A stretch of 64,000 bases of DNA from Floccularia luteovirens (GCA_009739215.1 VSJF01000003.1:2294001-2358000), one strand, 5' to 3'. Shown: positions 23,180-35,106, counted from the first letter of the stretch. Translations and numbers: made by a program. Notes: generated by a model not told the origin, from the letters alone.

Positions 23180-24109
23180 ATGCCTCACGAACATACCGTC
23201 CACCATTCCACAGAAGCTGCCAACAGGGAGTACTTTGATAAAAAAGCTACTACTTATGATGACCAACCTCAAGGAGTAGAGCTAGCTCATAGGTGGCTAT
23301 CTCGTTTTTCATCGATGACTCCATGGGAATGGTGATCACATAACTGCGAAAGGTCTGCGCAAGCCATGCTTAAGGCTTATTCATTTGACGAGAACACAAC
23401 TACTGTGATGGACTATGCATGTGGAACAGGTTCGAACGAGCGCCCGCGCCCGCTTATAAACTTATATCACAACATGAGCACTAACGTCCTCTTCTGTGCA
23501 TTACTTCTTACTTTGCTTTCTTAAGGTCTCATTTCAAGAGAACTTGCTCCGTATGTGAAGTCGATAATTGGAGTAGACATAAGCAAAGGCATGGTTGACC
23601 AATACAACGAGCGTGTTCATAACCAAGGAATATCTGCTGATGAAATGCATGCTGTATGTCAGCAACTAAAAGGCGAGGAAGGTGAACTGGACGGTGCTAA
23701 ATTTCATGTCATCGTCGTAAGTCTTCTTATCACATAAATTTTCGCATGTGTTAGATCAGTTTGTGTATTTTCTGACCTTGCAACGCATATTCAGTGTGCC
23801 TCCGCATTTCATCATTTCCCTTCTATTAATGATGTTACCAAAAACCTGGCATACTTTCTCCAACCCGGTGGTTCCCTCTTAGTAGTTGACCTACTAAAGA
23901 CCAACGACGTGGACATAAGCATGATGTATACGCATGAACATGAACATGTCGTTCCTCACAAAGGAGGTTTCGAGGAGGCTGATATTCGTATAGCATTTGA
24001 GGGTGCTAATTTGGAGTCATTCACTTTTGGAATCGCAACAACTGGTAAACAGCATGGACACCCTGCGACTGTTTTCATTGCGACAGGAAAGAAACCACTC
24101 GGTGGGTAA
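23180..24109 (+). CDS. Class I SAM-dependent methyltransferase
   Basis: Four exons keep frame: 23180-23292, 23353-23429, 23526-23716 and 23795-24109 (231 residues). Motif I reads VMDYACGTG, with the intron after ACGT splitting the last glycine, and is followed by the acidic strand IIGVDIS that binds the ribose of SAM. Later FHVIVCASAFHHF and LAYFLQPGGSLLVVDLL fit motifs IV-VI of the Methyltransf_11/12 families. The substrate cannot be told; small-molecule methylation is the likely type of reaction. Splicing the first intron as 23293-23352 gives LAHRSAQAMLKAYSF, which fits better than reading on to a stop at W-E-W. The second donor (GTTCGA) is weaker than its neighbours. Confidence 0.82.
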
Positions 24110-24848
24110 TGTCGGATTCCAACTGCGTATCTGTATTTGAGGTTCATTGGAATGTATTGTTGGGGACATTGGTTCGTGTATGTCCTTTACGCTAGTCATT
24201 AAGTTGATCAGATAGCCATCAAACTACTATTCGTTTCACTAAAGTAGCGTATATCAAGTGATTAGCGTTGTGTTCGATACTTTCATCATAACCAAACGCA
24301 AGGATTGTCCAAAGACAGTATAGCATAACATCCAAAAAACAATAGCTTCATCACTTATGGTTAGAAGCCATACAGCTTTTGTTTCGAATAAGAACGCTGG
24401 AAATGATTTTTATTTGATACAGATGGAGAGCAATATATGATCATGAAAGCACATCAGATGCATTCTGTAAATTCTAGTTATATCATATCCAGCCTTGGTG
24501 CACAGCACTAATCATAGCAGAAAACAAAAAAGAAAAGAAGAAAAAAGTAATTCTGACATCATCAAGATGGATTTCAACAGAGAAGTGGAAGATAACGTCC
24601 CGCAGAATAATCCTCCATGATTAGACTGATAATATTGAGGAGATTGGGTAGGCCTGTCCCTTCGACTCCAGAGAGAAAGGAATGACTTGCATGTGTATGT
24701 TTTGAAGTTGAAGAAATGGAGTAATTGATATATGCGGGGTGTTATACAATTGAGCCTGTTTGTCGTGTGCGTGGGATTGCAATGTGAGGAGACAGCATCT
24801 AGCCGTCAAAACTAACCGTCTCAAGAGACAAAGAAAAAAAGCATTTAT
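24110..24848. other. Convergent intergenic region
   Basis: This AT-rich region lies between the 3' ends of the methyltransferase and the PL14-like gene. A poly-A-rich patch occurs at 24,520-24,550. I see nothing coding. Confidence 0.55.
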
Positions 24849-26204
24849 TCAAAGCTTCTCAGTGATAGCGGCTGAGAAATCAGAGAAGTAGAGGTCTTGG
24901 TCTTTCGTGCTCGCGTAGTCTCTGGAATGACCTAGTTTGACAGAAAATAAACATCCTGCTTCACGATATTACACAAAATGAAGCTTACCTCCAAAGAAAG
25001 CCTGCATCTGAATGCCCCTAATTCTACCAGCGTCGCTGTTCCTAAGAACGAGCCCACCGACATTGACGACACTTTTTCCGTTAACGAAAAGTTCTAGTTC
25101 ACCATTCTCTTGACCAACATCATTGAGCCTAACTCGTTGACTGACAGTGGTCCATTGTCCAGTTGGGAAAGTGAATGAGCCTCGGCCAACAGATGCCCCA
25201 TAGGTAGGGTTGCACTCGGAGAAAGGTGGGACATTACAGACAGCCTGATTTGCCGGGCTGGTAGGATCCAAGTAAGTGTAAAGTTCACCTTGACCGGCTG
25301 CGCGCCACATTAGTCGTGCAGAGAAACAAGCCGCATCACGGCGACCTCCAGAGCAGCCAGTTGACTCATCATCACTGTTTCCTCCATCTATTCAGAATAT
25401 AAATTAGTTCAGGAATGTGATTTTAAACCGAGGAAGTAACTTACAAAGACCAGGGAGCTTTCCTCCCTTCACGAAATCGTAACCTTCAGGGAAGAAAATA
25501 GAGTAGCCAAGAGTTGCCTCCTTCGCTGTGGTCAAATCAACAGAAGCAGGGCCAGGAGCGTAGAAAGATACTCCGCCGACAGGTTGGTTGTATGTATAGG
25601 ACCCTTGAGGGAAATGTAACTTCATTGCTTCCTTGCCATCTGGAGCATTGGCATACTGGTAGGCAGCAGCTTTCAATACCTTAGTTGGCCTGAATGTGGC
25701 ATCAGAAAGTCTTGCAGCGCCATTGGAAGGTGATGTTGTCCAAGATTCAATTCGGCTACTGACGGGGAAAAGGAGGGCAAGTAAACCACCCGGAGTTTCT
25801 GAAGGGTTCTTTGGTCCTGATGAGCCGGTTTCCGAAGGTTTGGCAGGTGATGATGTAGAAACAGATGATGCCTCGGAGGAAGTCTGAGAGGAGGGTTCTG
25901 GCACTGGCTCAGAAGTAGGCTTAGGGCCTCCCTCGGAAGAAACTGATGAACTGGAACCTGTGGCTACTGGTGATGGAGCGGCAGTGATGGAACTAGATGA
26001 AATAACAGGAAGTGAGCTTGATGGAACAGCAACTGACTCAGATAATGGGGTAGGAGCGGGAGGTGCTAAAGAGACTATTTCAGGGGAAGCGGAAGATGAT
26101 CGTGGCTTGCAGGTACCCCTACGGTGATGCGGGTGGATAGGGTGAGTAGAGACAAGAGCAATGAAGAAAGCCAGGAATAGAATGCAATTCTTGAAGGAAA
26201 ACAT
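24849..26204 (-). CDS. Secreted polysaccharide lyase family 14-like protein with Ser/Pro linker
   Basis: Three exons keep frame: 26204-25445, 25387-24989 and 24931-24849 (413 residues). A signal peptide fills residues 1-20 (MFSFKNCILFLAFFIALVS) and is followed by HPHHRRG, whose RR could be a Kex2 site. Residues about 30-145 are a Ser/Pro/Glu-rich linker that is probably O-glycosylated. Residues 150-413 fit the fungal PL14-type domain: YSIFFPEGYDFVKGGKLPGL, YGGNSDDESTGCSGGRRD, then CFSARLMWR and FFGGHSRDYAST. PL14-type enzymes cleave glucuronan or alginate-like polyuronides by beta-elimination. The long N-terminal linker without a cellulose-binding or GPI signal is notable. Activity is inferred from the family only. 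Confidence 0.85.
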
Positions 26205-26880
26205 ATTGGTTATGTAGATGTTAGCAAGGACGACGAGCTAGGATATCGAAAAAAGTAGAAAAATGAGTGGATTTACGATAGCCTAGAGAGTTAACCACGC
26301 TGTGGTTTTTGGGTTGGAATGACTGTGGGGGAAAGAAAGTGAGGAGTCCTTAAAATAAGGGAGATGGTGGTGGTTGGAAAGAAAGAAAGAGACGAGGATC
26401 ATCTTGTTGTGCAAAGAGCGTAAAAAGGATAATCAGCCTCGCTTGGCACATCAATGATCTAGATCTGGTCTTCCCCTTTCATATTAAAAAAGTAAGCTTT
26501 CCGCCCATAACCACAAAGTCAATGTTGGCGTGCTACACCAATGATAATCAAAATGAACAATTCGAACCAACAGCGCTTGGTATTTTTCACCGATCGGCTC
26601 AGTCATTCGAGCGTCCGAACTATCAAGTTCTCCAATGCCCGCAGGCAAATTTCCAGTTCTCCAACATGCATGCCGAGTCGGCCTTTGATCAATCCGCATA
26701 GCAACTGACAGTGGTGCAAGGTTTGTGTGTACTTATGTGGTTCATTACCACTCTTTCACAAATATTTATGGCGTCGAGTTCGGATGTAATCCTTCTCTCT
26801 CAACAAGACACATCGGCCTTCATACCACCCAGATTATTCTCAACGTCTTCTTGGGTGTAATTGCCGCCAGGTGTTTCTAC
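26205..26880. other. Promoter region of the PL14-like gene and start of the decaying block
   Basis: No gene is recognisable here. Purine-rich stretches such as AAAGAAAGAAAGAGA at 26,370-26,390 are the minus-strand pyrimidine tract of the PL14-like promoter. From about 26,890 sequence related to F-box relics begins. Confidence 0.5.
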
Positions 26881-26884
26881 ATGC

Positions 26885-27010
26885 CACTGAGCATACAGCC
26901 AAGGTGAATTTGCGTACTAATTGGGAAGAAGAAAGCTTTTGGACCCTCCCTTTCGCCAAAGTTTTGATGGATACATCCTCAGAAGAAAATTTATCAACAA
27001 ACCAAGGCCT
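26885..27010 (-). pseudogene. F-box/LRR-like relic 1 (short fragment)
   Basis: Read on the minus strand, this piece gives NFLLRMYPS followed by a W-R-K-G stretch, matching the LLRMYPSDRWKKEG segment of the larger F-box gene just to its right. The plus-strand DNA also matches 29,205-29,310 over most of its length (GGAAGAAGAAAGCTTTT is identical in both). Only this C-terminal segment remains, with no intact frame around it. Confidence 0.55.
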
Positions 27011-27120
27011 TCTGCAAGCGTAATGCTGTAGTATTGTTTATGAAAACTACTTGCTGGTGAACTTGATGTGTAGGCTCGAAGGTTGTTAATAGTTCCAATG
27101 CATATATTCTAATGTATAGT

Positions 27121-28625
27121 CTAATATACAAATGTAGGTAACCACCGTTCTTCTGGCTTATACAATTTCATCAAATTTAAATTCAATCCTTCCCTCTCCA
27201 TCTCAAGTAATGCTTTCAAACAAGACTCCTCAGCCGCTTCATCCATATACGCCTCGAAGGAGGTCATTTCTGCAACATCATCTTCATACCCTTCCACACC
27301 CTCCGCCACCGAAATTCCAACATCTGCTTTAATATATCCGGTGTGAAGTCTGTATCAGTTTCTTCAAACGTACACTTGCATAGTCTGGGCAGAAGAAAAT
27401 CGCCATGTCCTTCCTTTTTCCAACGATCTGATGGGTACATTCTCAAGAGAAATTCGTCGGTGAGTGGGCTAGAATCTACATGTCCTTTGATCCAAAAAGT
27501 CTCGACAGCTGGAACATGTTGCAGGAAATTGATCAAATCTACTTCACCTTCCGTAGTTTCGAAATAGAGATTCACAAGTTTCAGGCTGGTGAGGCTATTT
27601 GAACACGTCGAGCGATTTACAAAGTCAGCCAGGACTTGTAGGTCTGAAAGTGTAAATCTGACCGCATAGCTCCGCGTAAGCGTTAATACTTGTAGTGATG
27701 GTGCCGTGATGCTATTCATTAATTCCACCCACTTATCAAAATTTTCACCATAGGATACGTGGAGGTCACGAAGGTCAGGAAGCTTTATCTTGTATATTCT
27801 GCGATCGCTAGGTGAGCGATACCAGAGTTCTTCCAATTCACAATATAGTTTCTGAAGATTCAGAGCCCTTTCGATAATAGGAAGCAGCGTCTCCACCTGC
27901 AGCGGGTTCAAACTGAGAGTTTCCAGTTGATGCCATGGAAAATCGACTGCGACTTCTTTTGATATATTGTTGGGAAGAACCAAATGTTTTAGGTTTGGTG
28001 CATAATGGAATACGGAGAAGTTTATCGGATGACCTTAATAGTGTGAGGGTGTAGGGTGCACGATTTCTGCGGAGGTAAGGTTGTGTAACTTTCCAGTTGC
28101 ATCATCCAGATAATGGATAGCAGTGTTGTTCGGGATGAATGTGCTGAATGTGCGCCATCGCTCCGCATGAGACACAAAAAGTTGAATGATCTCTTCGTAA
28201 AGAGGGAATGGGCGTTCATCGCGGAATCCTCTGATAAATAAATTATCTTTAGAACGACACCACATGAATTGTATATGAAGGAGCCTCGATCCAGTTCGAC
28301 CCAGCCATTCTTTGAGAAGATGTGTGCGCATACGCATCTCGTTCAGGCTTTCCGATCGAAGTACAAGATAAATGTAACACCATAGAGCTGGCTCATTCCA
28401 TGCAATTCGTCGCCATGCCTTACAGACTGCGCCGAGTTGGAGAGGTCTAAGACTATCACGAAATGGGTTGCACATTGGATTTGCACCAACACTGTCGGGG
28501 TGTGAAGGTATTTTGAAGCTATCATTATTTTCTTCCCTTTCAATTTGAAAGATAAGGGATATCAATTCTGGAGGTAGTCGAATAAATGGATTTGTGAGAG
28601 GTGGTTCAGACATGGTGAGAGTCAA
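27121..28625 (-). pseudogene. F-box protein gene, probably inactivated (relic 2, the fullest copy)
   Basis: The N terminus reads FIRLPPELISLIFQIE and, later, LGAVCKAWRRIAWNEPALW, a clear fungal F-box that normally recruits substrates to SCF ubiquitin ligases. The LRR-like part follows in the same frame (NFSVFHYAPNLKHLVLP, NLQKLYCELEEL and so on). Two lesions are visible. An in-frame TAA lies at 28,035-28,037 and I find no phase-correct intron to remove it. Near 27,290 the frame breaks after VWKG compared with its paralog at 38,230-38,386; the true C terminus (LLEMEREGLNLNL) continues in another frame to 27,121. If the stop is instead skipped by an unusual intron, the gene could still make a shorter protein. 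Confidence 0.65.
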
Positions 28626-29200
28626 GACTTATGAGACACGTTGAAAACATTTGACTATATTTATATCGCGGTAATATGATTACATAATGTCCTCTACTAT
28701 TTTTCAAATTGAAAGGGATGCATTCAACTGCAATTTCCAAATCCCTTCGCCTCCCAACATAGGGTTTGAAGAATCGAAGATAGATTACCCAATCTGTTTC
28801 GTGACAATCTTAGACCCTGCGTCTCTGGCGACAAATTGAGTGAAGGGAACCAGCTCTGTGGCAATATATTTATTTTGGAACGATGTGGAGAATAAATGCA
28901 TTTGCGACTTCTCGTTTTATCTAGACATGTATCGGATGACATCGTGCTAGATTTTCCATGGTATCGATTAGACACACATCATGAGGGTATTTGGTATAAT
29001 ACGGTGTAAGTTGACATGTTTTCTGCCAACAAGTTATTTTGAATCTAGGTATTAAATTAAAAGCCATATGGCACACCCCTTTTCTTACTTACTGTGTCAC
29101 ATGTTACACTTGCAAACGTCAGACAGAAAAGGACAGAAAGTAAGTTATTCTTATCAGTTTGTAAGTCTGCTTGGAAATAACCACCCTCAAGTGCTTCAGC
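28626..29200. other. AT-rich intergenic region
   Basis: No recognisable gene or element is seen. It probably contained the promoter of the F-box gene at 28,625. Confidence 0.5.
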
Positions 29201-29204
29201 ATGA

Positions 29205-29590
29205 GCGCTTCAGCATACAAGCAAGATGAATCTGCGTAATCTGGGAAGAAGAAAGCTTTTAATAGACCTGCACTTTTGCCAAACGTCTGAAGGATGCATT
29301 CACAGAACAATATTATCTGATGTCCAAGTGCTCCTTACACAATGCATAGAACTACTAAGTGTCTAGTGGAAACATACTGTACTACGAAACTGATGGGCTC
29401 TTCCTTACAAGAAATTTATCAGAAATTATTTACCCTCCTTAGTATTGTTGTATCAACAGCTGGAACATGCTGCCCATTATGCTGCTGTAGGTAGCTACCG
29501 CTCTTCCAGGTACAAACCTTTAGTCAAATTCAGATGTAATCCTCCCCTCTCCATCTCAAGTAACGCTTCCAAGCTACTTACTCGCTGGCG
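29205..29590 (-). pseudogene. F-box/LRR-like relic 3
   Basis: Two pieces on the minus strand match the C-terminal third of the F-box gene at 27,121-28,625. Bases 29,205-29,310 match its MYPSD..W.KEG region, and 29,510-29,590 match its last exon portion (the CTCCATCTCAAGTAA run is identical to 27,198-27,212). The pieces are in different frames and separated by unrelated sequence, so this is a broken fragment. Confidence 0.55.
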
Positions 29591-29639
29591 AAGTCTATGT
29601 GTAGGCTTGAAGGTTTAAATAAGTTGTTACAATACAAGG

Positions 29640-30480
29640 CAGTTGGCATAACACCACAGACACTCTTTTGGTATCAATCTATTTATTCTTCAACTTCGGG
29701 ATATCTTCCAGTAAACTTAAGTGTTGCTACCCGTGCTTAGAAGCGCTCCAAATCTTCAAAAATTATATTGTGAACTCGAAGATCCCTCTGTTTGCTTGTA
29801 TTCTATGCCAACATTTTCTCGTCTTCAGGATCTACATATAACCTTTAGGAGAACTAATGAACCGGACAATACTAATGAACAATATCACGGCGCCATCCTT
29901 GCAGGTAATAATAATCAAATCAAATCTCGCACTATTTGAAGCCTCGGTGGTGATCCTAGACATGACTAGTTTCGTGACTCGCTCAATGTGTGCGAATGAC
30001 CTCACCAACCTCAAGATCGTAGGACTATCTTGTTAAAAACCTGAATTCGAGCTGGACGTGTTTGATTTCCTATGACTCGCCCCCGCAGTCAATGCAATAT
30101 GGATCGGGGGCTTTCCAAAAACCGTCTCAATATCCGACAAATTTCTTTCGAGGATGTATCCATCGGACAGTTGGCAAAAGGAAGGGTCTGGAGAGTTTCC
30201 ACTTCCGGGATTACGCAAGTTCACCTACCAAAGTGGGGAAAGGGTGGTTTACACCCGACATATTGCGATAGATGCTAGAGTTCAGGGGGTGGAAGATATG
30301 GAAAGGGGTCTCATGCCGGAACAGTGTTGCACAAATCACCCGTTTCTCGACGGAACTAGGTGCGATGAAGTCTGAGGATTCTTGTGTCGAAAGGTTCTTG
30401 GGTGCAAGAATTAGAATTAGATTTAACAAAAAATTTTCGGAAAGAACGGTGGGTTACCTGCATTATCGTAGTTTATGATT
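29640..30480 (+). pseudogene. F-box/LRR-like relic 4
   Basis: On the plus strand this gives LRSAPNLQKLYCELED, parallel to ALNLQKLYCELEEL of relic 2, then SRLQDLHITF, then in other frames MYPSDSWQKEGSGEFPLPGLRKF and MLEFRGWKIWKGVS. At least two frame changes separate these blocks and there is no F-box at the front. It lies in opposite orientation to relics 1-3. Confidence 0.6.
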
Positions 30481-31976
30481 TAGTTTCAATGGATACACTC
30501 TGTCAGGCAGACTACGTGCTCAATATCTTTAGCAGCAGGCAGACTTCTCGAAACTGAGAGAAAGGCGATGTACATCACCATTGTACAGTTATGCTCAATT
30601 TGTGCAGTTCTATGGCGAGATATTTGAATTGTATTTCTAAGATATCGAACTGAGGAGTGTGCGCACCATTTAAAACCTCGTAAGAAGACCCCTTTGTATA
30701 CAAATTCAGTGGGGTATCATGATACAGATGATGTGATACACAATTTTATGTGCAAGCTATTCCACTTTCTATGGACCATAAGTATATTTTCTATTTGTTA
30801 TCTGGACGGTGCAACTGGTAGGCTTCATTGATTTTGCAGTAATGTACTCCCAGATTCGGTGATTTTCTCCGCATTTCTAACTGGTCTGCCTGAAAACGGG
30901 TTATTTATTTAAAAGAGGGTACATAAACTAAAATAGAAATGAAGAATAACCTTGCTAGAAGACGATCGGCGCCGAGGAGATACAAATTTGCAATTGATAT
31001 GTATTGAGTACTTCAATGGCTTGGTCCGCCCAAGGGGGATCCCTGAAGTTAAGTTGGAAATGTAGGAGTTAAGTATATGTCGTTTACTTGATATTAAACA
31101 GCTGTGGAGTCAAGGTAGGGGTAAAGATGATATGTAACCGAACTGAATAAGTAAACCCGCGTTGGTACCGATGCCTAGAAGAAGCGCAATGAATTCGCAC
31201 CAAGAGATTTCGGTTTCGGAGACAGAGAGGATTTACATATAACTCCATTGCCCCTTCGATAAGGGAAAGTAGCTGTTGTCCAATAGCCACAAAGAACCGG
31301 GTTTGAATTACTGTGCTACCAAGCCACAAGCTTAAGCTTGAGATCCACCTATAAATTGGCTCTCCATGATTACTGATCATAGTTACGATCCTTTCCTTTC
31401 CCTGGCTCCAGTTCTCTTTCGTAGGGATGTCGTAAAAAAAACCTGGAATGATTGTCACCATTATGAACTTCCTTTCTGTATTCCGCGGTAAGTAGGAAGT
31501 TGATATTCATGAATAGAACTGCTGATTGAGAACATATCAAGGACCCTGGTTCTGAGGTGATAGCACAGCACATTTTAGATACGATGCTAGGCAGTATATG
31601 ACAAGTAATAGCTATCGCTGAAGGTTGTATGGTCACAAAAAGTGCCAAGTCATTGAATCACCATAGTATTCAAACACGTTGAAAGTTTTGTATGAACCCT
31701 GTTAGTTTCAGGATCACTGGACACTGGTGTTGCAGAACTCATACAGCCAAGTGGAGAGGGCACTGAACCGCGGTAAAGAGTTTCAGCAAGGAAAAATAAT
31801 ACCGAAAGGTAATTCCTTTCGAACTCCGCCCAAACGAAAGTTGGTAGTGCGCATGACTACTTCCAACAACGCTTTACCTTGAACTACCTCAAAAAGTCCT
31901 GAGCTTGCGCAGTTGCAAACCATATCCTTCTTCGCTCATCACTTTTTTTTCCAAATAATTTACAGCTTATATCACT
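30481..31976. other. Intergenic region with an unassigned hydrophobic ORF
   Basis: Minus-strand open frames at 31,084-31,461 and 31,370-31,648 overlap in different frames and contain hydrophobic stretches (MALFVTIQPSAIAITCHIL). They might be exons or remnants of a membrane protein, but I could not build an exon chain or recognise a family. The last 150 bases are the promoter side of the Rab gene. Confidence 0.4.
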
Positions 31977-33063
31977 ATGGCCGAAGGCAGCAATTATGAT
32001 TATCTTTTCAAGGTACGTGGTATCTCAGGCTTCTAATTGGTCTATATTAACTCTATGACGCCCTCAGGTCGTATTGATTGGAGATTCTGGAGTTGGAAAA
32101 TCGTAAGTGACGTTACTTCTGTTGTTGACTGTACCAACGCTTATAATCAACTAGCAATCGTATGTCCAATAAGCCCCCATTTCGGCCTATAAATGTGTCC
32201 TCATTTCGGGTCTTTTCCGCAGTGCTTTCTCGATTCACACGTAACGAGTTTAATCTAGAATCAAAGTCAACGATTGGTGTAGAATTTGCAACGCGGTCCA
32301 TTAATGTTGATGGAAAGGTTGTCAAAGCCCAAATCTGGGACACTGGTGAGTCCATTCATTGCTTGAGAGTTGGCGGAAGCATGCCGTGGCACATCCCCAC
32401 CCCGCCGTCTCCGCTTGACCCCCCACTGGTAAGGCAATAAATAACCAGTGTGTCCCTCCCTCTAGCTGGCCAAGAGCGATACAGAGCAATCACTTCTGCG
32501 TCAGTTTATTGTTCATTATTCCCCTCGACTAACATTGATTGAGTCAATATCAGTTACTATCGCGGCGCTGTTGGGGCACTTCTCGTTTATGATATTGCTA
32601 AACACGCCACATATGTCAACGTTACACGGTGGTTGAAAGAGCTTCGAGACCACGCCGACTCAAACATAGTCATAATGCTAGTTGGAAACAAGAGTGATTT
32701 GAAGCATTTACGTGCTGTGCCAACGGATGAAGCGAAGGCATTTTCGAGTTAGTCTGCAATCATAAATATTACGATGATCTGATATTGACACTGATTCCAC
32801 AGCTGATAATAACCTGTCATTTATTGAGACATCAGCGCTGGACGCTTCAAATGTCGAAAATGCATTCCAAACTATCCTTACAGGTACCTGTGATAATTCA
32901 AGATATTTTGTACAAATACTCATAGTTCTTGGTAGATATTTACCGCATCGTGTCGAGCAAATCACTCGAGTCATCCACAACCAACATAGAGCCTCCCAAA
33001 GACAGCATTAGTGTCGGACCGTCCACAGATAACAGCAATACCCAGGCAGGTAAATGCTGTTAA
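31977..33063 (+). CDS. Rab11/Ypt3-type small GTPase, with a 5-nt microexon
   Basis: This is a membrane-anchored GTPase of recycling-endosome/trans-Golgi traffic. Eight exons keep phase: 31977-32012, 32068-32102, 32155-32159, 32223-32345, 32466-32499, 32554-32747, 32803-32883 and 32936-33063 (211 residues). The third exon is only 5 nt (CAATC). With it the P-loop reads [19 protein letters not shown], exactly as expected for Rab11, while skipping it shifts the frame. Other G motifs are [11 protein letters not shown] (switch I), [13 protein letters not shown] (switch II), VGNKSDL and ETSAL. The C terminus ends KCC, a double-cysteine site for geranylgeranylation. The nearest relatives by eye are Rab11/Ypt3 rather than Ypt1 or Sec4. 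Its hypervariable tail is short. It looks intact inside an otherwise decaying neighbourhood. Confidence 0.9.
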
Positions 33064-33698
33064 TCGGACATTGTTACATATATGACTGTGTTCTGGTGGT
33101 GCGAGGAGTCTTTGCTATTTGGGCAGACTTTCTGCCTTGTGTCTTTCACCCACTGCTGGATACGGTCATTCGGTGAAGAACTACTTACATGAACTTTATG
33201 TCCAATTTTTGTTCGTCTCTTATAGTTTATTCCATGTCTAGTATACTTTCTGAGACCAATATGTGCATACTCATTAACTCAATGCGTTGTAAAAAACATT
33301 GAGTGAAATGATCCAATGTTCACAAGGAAAACTTCTTTATTGCGTAAACAAAGTGTTCGTATCACAACTCTAAACATTGTATTATCTCAGAAGTCCCTGA
33401 ACGTCATCCACGCGTATCACATTGAGGGTGTAAGCTTTCAAGCGTTGCATGTTCTTATATGCGCAAATAAAACCCAATTGTGCACTGCCCATCTGCCTCC
33501 TGTCCGTCATTGCCCGCAGCATTGCTGAGTCTGCCAAGCTGTGCAGAGGGACAATGCCCAAATTGGACCAAAATTGGACTGTTCAGAAACGCCTTTCCTT
33601 CACACGTGAACCACAAACTCCCAACTTGTAGCAATCGCTTCTATCTTGTCAACCCCACTTTCCTCCACGTATACCCCCTTTATACCTTGGATCGTGAG
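33064..33698. other. Intergenic region between Rab11 and M50B-like genes
   Basis: It contains the Rab11 3'UTR and the promoter of the next gene. Open frames here have no family resemblance. Confidence 0.55.
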
Positions 33699-35106
33699 AT
33701 GCCCCATTTGAACTCCAACACAGCCGACACTCTTTTCATTCGCGACTTCAAGACTCAAATCACACCGAATGAAACACAGAGGAACACTTTAATTGCAGCG
33801 GGTGTCTACATTATTGTGATTGCTCTGCTATGGTGCGACTTTTACTCGTTTATGTTTGCTTAGAGTATTCAAACTTTTCGCTTGCTATTGCAGGCATCTT
33901 CCATACCTGAAATCTATCAGTATATTCGCATCCCATTTGCTTTGAATGTTCATGTTGCTAATTTTGCCACCTTCACAACACAGTATACCCGTTCAAGTAA
34001 GGAATTCTCAGGTCTCCAACGTTTTGCTTCATACTAAATCGTTTACAGACTACTTACTGTTGGATTCCATGAGGTACACACTTTTGTTTTCGCTTACCAT
34101 TTATAAGTACTAATGATATATATCTTGACCCTTGTTACTGCAGATGAGCCATGCACTCATGGGCATCCTAACTTGTGCTACAATCCACTCAATCGAGCTT
34201 GACCGTAAGCGTACCTACATGGCATAGCACCATAGTACAACTCTGATCATGAACGGCTTTTCAGCTGACGAGGGCGGTTCTACGTCCATGTCTGGTGGTA
34301 TACAGTGTTTGACACTCCCTGCTGGTTATCTCGGGTCTTCATTCATTGGAGCGTGCCTAATCGCTTGTGGTTTCAACACTAATGCGAGTAAAATTGCTTC
34401 AATCGTGATGGCAGTCTTTTTCCTATTCACGCTATGGTGGGCTAGGCGTAGTTGGATGTGAGCGATTTGGTTGACGATCCCAGTGATTTACTGATCTACT
34501 ATGTTATTTTCGTATTCTAGAACATGGGCCTTGATATTTGGAATGGCGGGATTGGTCGTACTTTTCTGGTTCGTTGGAGGCGGGGTTGCTCTTCGTTATT
34601 TCGTACGGCCTCCTGTTTTTCTTTCTAAACCTCGAAGCTAAAATCAATCAGATTTTGTTCATAGGAGTTATGTCATGCATGTATGTCCTCTGGGATGTAG
34701 TAGGTAAGACCCTAGATTGGGATCATTGAAGAGCTAAATCTAACTTTTTGTCATGGATAGATGACACAATAGCTCGGAAAGTCAATACGTCCGATGCCTC
34801 TGCTTTTGCAGAAATTTGCGGGTGTTGCCCATCCAGAGGTATGCTTCCGTTTAATTTAATAGCATATATACTTATTGTTCAATAGTCTGGGGCATTATAT
34901 GGCTTATCCAGGCCATTATCTTCTTTGCGCTCGGACTCATAGTAGGTTTAGTTGCATTCAAGGTCCGAGTTTCATTTAGCCGATCTACTGAGAATTTCGT
35001 TGCTGATATCTTCTCTTAGCAATCTGCGGAACAACAGAAGATAGATTCTTCGCACTTTCCTTCCAGTCCCAGGTTTACACAATGGGGCGACAAACATGAT
35101 ACCTAA
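33699..35106 (+). CDS. M50B-like integral membrane metalloprotease
   Basis: This belongs to the Peptidase_M50B-like family of multi-pass membrane proteins, widespread in fungi and plants with unknown substrate. The first exons are 33699-33832, 33894-about 33930, 33984-33996 (13-nt microexon), 34049-34073 and 34144-34204, then 34265-34457 and further exons to 35106. They read PFKLLTVGFHE joined to MSHALMGILTC, so the zinc motif HExxH (HEMSH) is split by an intron exactly between E and M. Next come DEGGSTSMSGG and PAGYLGSSFIGACLI, typical of the family, and several hydrophobic helices (TWALIFGMAGLVVLFWFVGGG, FIGVMSCMYVLWDVVDDTI, IIWLIQAIIFFALG). The C terminus is short and polar, ending WGDKHDT. 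Exon ends in the last third are less certain. Confidence 0.82.

Noticed and set aside
28020..28110. Possible intron from GTTACA to TTAAG that would remove the TAA of the F-box gene
   Set aside because: Its 56-nt length shifts the frame, leading away from the well-matched downstream LRR-like sequence, and the donor is poor.
31084..31648. Overlapping hydrophobic minus-strand frames considered as a membrane protein gene
   Set aside because: The frames overlap in different phases without usable splice sites, and no family motif was recognised; left as unassigned intergenic.
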